From NCBI RefSeq assembly GCF_025399895.1, contig NZ_JAODUA010000003.1:372001-436000 (forward strand): 64,000 nucleotides of DNA. The letters are read 5' to 3'. This stretch comes from Streptomyces sp. ASQP_92 (lineage in GTDB: Bacteria > Actinomycetota > Actinomycetes > Streptomycetales > Streptomycetaceae). Shown one piece after another: positions 61,648 through 64,000 of the stretch. The notes beneath the pieces were generated by a model, which was not told the DNA's origin, searched no databases, and saw only the letters and a list, made by a program, of their open reading frames with translations. The stretch's first letter is position 1; each line of letters begins with the position of its first letter. Position numbers and translations under genes: made by a program.

Positions 61648-62859
61648 GTGACCGTCGACGAGACACGGTCCGGTGCGGACGCCGGAAGCGGCCCCGGCGA
61701 CACCCCGGGCGGCTCCGGCACCCCGGCCGAGGCCGCGCCCTCCGCGTACCCGACGCCGCACCACGCCGTCGATCACACCGCCGAGCCCACCGACGACCCG
61801 CTCGCCATCCGTCTGGAGCAGCTCATCCTCGGCGCCGACCGGCGCTACACCCCCTTCCAGGCGGCCCGTACCGCGGGCGTCTCCATGGAGCTGGCGTCCC
61901 GGTTCTGGCGGGCCATGGGGTTCGCCGACATCGGGCAGGCCAAGGCGCTCACCGAGGCCGACGTGCTGGCCCTGCGCCGGCTCGCCGGACTCGTCGAGGC
62001 GGGGCTGCTCAGCGAGCCGATGGCGGTGCAGGTCGCGCGCTCCACCGGGCAGACCACCGCCCGGCTGGCCGAATGGCAGATCGATTCTTTTCTGGAGGGC
62101 CTGACCGAGCCCCCCGAGCCCGGCATGACCCGTACCGAGGTCACGTACCCCCTGGTCGAGCTGCTGCTGCCCGAGCTGGAGGAGTTCCTCGTCTATGTGT
62201 GGCGGCGCCAGCTCGCCGCCGCGACCGGTCGCGTGGTGCAGGCGGCCGACGACGAGGAGATGGTCGACCGCCGCCTGGCGGTGGGCTTCGCGGACCTGGT
62301 CGGGTTCACCCGGCTCACCCGGCGCCTGGAGGAGGAGGAGCTCGGCGAGCTCGTCGAGGCCTTCGAGACGACCGCCGCCGACCTCGTCGCGGCGCACGGC
62401 GGGCGGCTCATCAAGACGCTGGGCGACGAGGTCCTGTTCGCCGCCGACGACGCGGGCACGGCCGCCGAGATCTCGCTGCGGCTCATCGAGACCATGGCCG
62501 GCGACGAGACGATGCCCGCCCTGCGGGTGGGCATCGCGTTCGGCACCGTCACGACCCGCATGGGCGACGTGTTCGGCACCACCGTGAACCTGGCCAGCCG
62601 CCTCACCTCCATAGCCCCGAAGGACGCCGTCCTGGTCGACGGGGCGTTCGCGGAGGAGCTGGCCCGCACCGGGGACGCGCCCGTCTCCGAGGCGCAGGCC
62701 GCCCAGGACGCGCTGGCCGCCGAGAAGGAGGGCGAGGAGTTCACGCCCCCGGCGAAGTACCGCTTCGCGCTCCAGCCCATGTGGCAGCGCCCGGTGCGCG
62801 GCCTCGGGGTGGTGGAGCCCTGGCTGCTGCGCCGGCGCGAGGTCCCGAACCTGTCCTAG
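61648..62859 (+). CDS. cya: Class III adenylate cyclase
   Basis: 403 residues. The N-terminal 170 residues include a disordered start and a helical domain (AARTAGVSMELASRFWRAMG). The cyclase domain has metal aspartates in VGFADLVGFTRLTRR and LGDEVLFAADD, substrate Lys in RLIKTLGDE and the transition-state region TTVNLASRL. GTG 61648 has AGGAGG upstream. The S. coelicolor homologue at this place is, as I recall, the cAMP-producing cya that affects germination and development. No membrane segment is seen, so the protein is probably cytoplasmic. Confidence 0.88.
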   Translation: MTVDETRSGADAGSGPGDTPGGSGTPAEAAPSAYPTPHHAVDHTAEPTDDPLAIRLEQLILGADRRYTPFQAARTAGVSMELASRFWRAMGFADIGQAKALTEADVLALRRLAGLVEAGLLSEPMAVQVARSTGQTTARLAEWQIDSFLEGLTEPPEPGMTRTEVTYPLVELLLPELEEFLVYVWRRQLAAATGRVVQAADDEEMVDRRLAVGFADLVGFTRLTRRLEEEELGELVEAFETTAADLVAAHGGRLIKTLGDEVLFAADDAGTAAEISLRLIETMAGDETMPALRVGIAFGTVTTRMGDVFGTTVNLASRLTSIAPKDAVLVDGAFAEELARTGDAPVSEAQAAQDALAAEKEGEEFTPPAKYRFALQPMWQRPVRGLGVVEPWLLRRREVPNLS

Positions 62860-62894
62860 AGGGCCGCTCGGGTCGCGGCCTAGGATCACCCCCG

Positions 62895-62915
62895 ACGTAA
62901 CGTTCGTTAACGGAG
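62895..62915. promoter_or_regulatory. Overlapping palindromes before the enoyl-CoA hydratase gene
   Basis: The stretch CGTAACGTTCGTTAACGG holds AACG-TT-CGTT and the perfect CGTTAACG. It lies about 12 bases before the start codon region, so bound protein could block transcription. A TetR/FadR-type site is possible; the regulator is not seen. Confidence 0.4.
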
Positions 62916-62923
62916 GGGTTGCC

Positions 62924-63712
62924 ATGGCCGAGCAGCGGTTCGGGGAGTTCGTCGTCGTACGGCGCGAGGGGTATGTCGCCGAGCTGGTGCTCGACCGGCC
63001 CAAGGCCATGAACGCGGTGTCGACGGAAATGGCCCGCTCCATCGCCGCCGCCTGCGAGGCGCTCGGCGCCGACCGCGACGCCCGGGTGACCGTGGTGACG
63101 TCGACGAACGAGCGGGCTTTCTGCGTCGGCGCGGACCTCAAGGAGCGCAACTCCTTCAGCGACGCCGACCTCGTACGCCAGCGGCCCACCGCCCGTGCCG
63201 CCTACACCGGTGTGCTCGAACTGCCCATGCCGACCGTGGCCGCCGTGCACGGCTTCGCGCTCGGCGGCGGCTTCGAGCTGGCGCTGGCCTGCGATGTGAT
63301 CGTGGCGGACGCGACCGCCGTGGTCGGGCTCCCCGAGGTGTCGGTCGGCGTCATCCCCGGCGGCGGCGGTACGCAGCTCCTGCCGCGCCGGGTCGGCGCC
63401 GCCCGCGCGGCCGAGCTGGTCTTCACCGCGCGGCGCGTCGAGGCCGCCGAGGCAAGGGAGTTGGGCCTGATCGACGTACTGGCCGAGGGCGCCCGCACCG
63501 AGGCGCTGGCGCTCGCCGGACGCATGGCGGCCAACTCGCCCGTCGGGCTGCGCGCGGCCAAGCGGGCGATGCGGCTCGGCCAGGGCCTCGACCTGCGGGC
63601 CGGCCTGGAGGTCGAGGACGCGGCCTGGCGGGCGGTGGCGTTCTCCGGGGACCGCGCGGAGGGCGTGGCCGCGTTCAACGAGAAGCGGAAGCCGGCCTGG
63701 CCCGGGGAGTGA
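62924..63712 (+). CDS. Enoyl-CoA hydratase/isomerase family protein
   Basis: 262 residues of the crotonase fold. The N-terminal strand VAELVLDRPKAMNAVSTEMA, oxyanion-hole segment FCVGADLKER and helix ALGGGFELALACDVIVADA are present. The catalytic pair of enoyl-CoA hydratases is matched by the second glutamate in GLPEVSVGVIPGGGGTQLLP; the first is less clear. Just upstream, AACGTTCGTTAACG is rich in palindromes and could be an operator. The substrate is not known; a role in fatty acid breakdown is generic. Confidence 0.87.
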   Translation: MAEQRFGEFVVVRREGYVAELVLDRPKAMNAVSTEMARSIAAACEALGADRDARVTVVTSTNERAFCVGADLKERNSFSDADLVRQRPTARAAYTGVLELPMPTVAAVHGFALGGGFELALACDVIVADATAVVGLPEVSVGVIPGGGGTQLLPRRVGAARAAELVFTARRVEAAEARELGLIDVLAEGARTEALALAGRMAANSPVGLRAAKRAMRLGQGLDLRAGLEVEDAAWRAVAFSGDRAEGVAAFNEKRKPAWPGE

Positions 63713-63800
63713 CCCGGTCGCCGGGGCTGCGGCCGTGTCCCCGGCGCCCTTCACGGCGTCCCCCGGGTCAAAACACCCAAAACCTACCTAAGCTGGAGGA

Positions 63801-64000
63801 ATGGGTGGAGAGGATGCCCGGCTGCGGGCCGTGGTTTCGCTGGCGCAGGCCATGGCCGCGGCACATACGCCGCGCGAGTCCTGGCGCGCCGCCGCCCTGG
63901 GCGCGCGGTGCGCGCTCGGCGGGAACTTCGCCGCGCTGTCGGTGTGGGAGCGCGAGCTGGGGCGTCTGAGGGTCCTCGTCAACGCGGGCGAACGGGCCCA
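63801..64000 (+). CDS. N-terminal part of a possible GAF-domain signalling protein (runs off window)
   Basis: 66 residues are visible from ATG 63801, directly after GGAGGA. The segment AVVSLAQAMAAAHTPRESWR followed by LGGNFAALSVWERELGRLRV resembles the start of a GAF sensor domain. In S. coelicolor I recall a cyclic-di-GMP enzyme (cdgD) at this site, so a diguanylate cyclase/phosphodiesterase is possible. The visible part is too short to decide. Confidence 0.6.
   Translation, partial: MGGEDARLRAVVSLAQAMAAAHTPRESWRAAALGARCALGGNFAALSVWERELGRLRVLVNAGERA

Overview
The window is about 73% GC and reads as core chromosome of a Streptomyces. It carries genes that are typical of that genus or of Actinobacteria: afsQ1/afsQ2/sigQ, the propionyl-CoA carboxylase set accA2/pccB/pccE, an mmpB-type mini membrane protein and a class F sortase. 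Gene content and order resemble my memory of the S. coelicolor SCO4869-SCO4931 interval; this comparison is recalled, not computed. I see no phage, plasmid, IS or tRNA/rRNA signature.

Layout. 0-6 kb: the end of an acyl-CoA mutase large subunit, a Uma2-type nuclease, a membrane acyltransferase, and a divergent flavin monooxygenase/TetR pair with two palindromic operators. 5.8-13.1 kb: two divergent units for a nonulosonic-acid (Kdn/sialic-acid-like) cell-wall glycopolymer. They comprise a polysialyltransferase-family enzyme, a GT2, a DUF6716 glycosyltransferase, a CMP-nonulosonate synthetase fused to a HAD phosphatase, a NeuB-type synthase, and a possible sialyltransferase-like protein. 13.3-21.7 kb: an M20 hydrolase, then a nucleoside ABC importer, cytidine deaminase and thymidine phosphorylase. 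21.8-30.5 kb: tandem Uma2 genes, a STAS protein, small genes beside an HTH/TPR regulator, an ECF sigma factor, an MFS/LysR pair and a hydrolase-like protein lacking its nucleophile. 30.6-42.4 kb: adenosine deaminase, secreted and membrane proteins, the afsQ/sigQ signalling locus, a uridine-kinase-like protein, two aldehyde dehydrogenase-type genes and deoC. 42.7-49.2 kb: a secreted anchored protein with a class F sortase, a PIG-V-like glycosyltransferase, a phospho-sugar mutase and purine nucleoside phosphorylase. 49.3-50.1 kb: repeats. 50.1-64 kb: LpdA-type quinone reductase, DeoR and TetR regulators, the acyl-CoA carboxylase genes, Maf, mmpB, biotin ligase, a class III cyclase, an enoyl-CoA hydratase and the start of a possible GAF protein.

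How it fits together. The strongest system-level signal is a palindrome, CTACGCGCGTAG, found before six separate transcription starts over 35 kb. All six lead genes for nucleoside uptake or breakdown: lipoprotein receptor, ABC ATPase, deoA, add, deoC and purine nucleoside phosphorylase. With the phospho-sugar mutase as candidate phosphopentomutase and aldehyde dehydrogenase behind deoC, the set gives a nearly complete route from external nucleosides to glyceraldehyde-3-phosphate and acetate. The regulator of this palindrome is not identified.

Gene starts were chosen from ribosome-binding sites and family lengths and may differ from experiment. Family assignments come from reading motifs; no searches were run.
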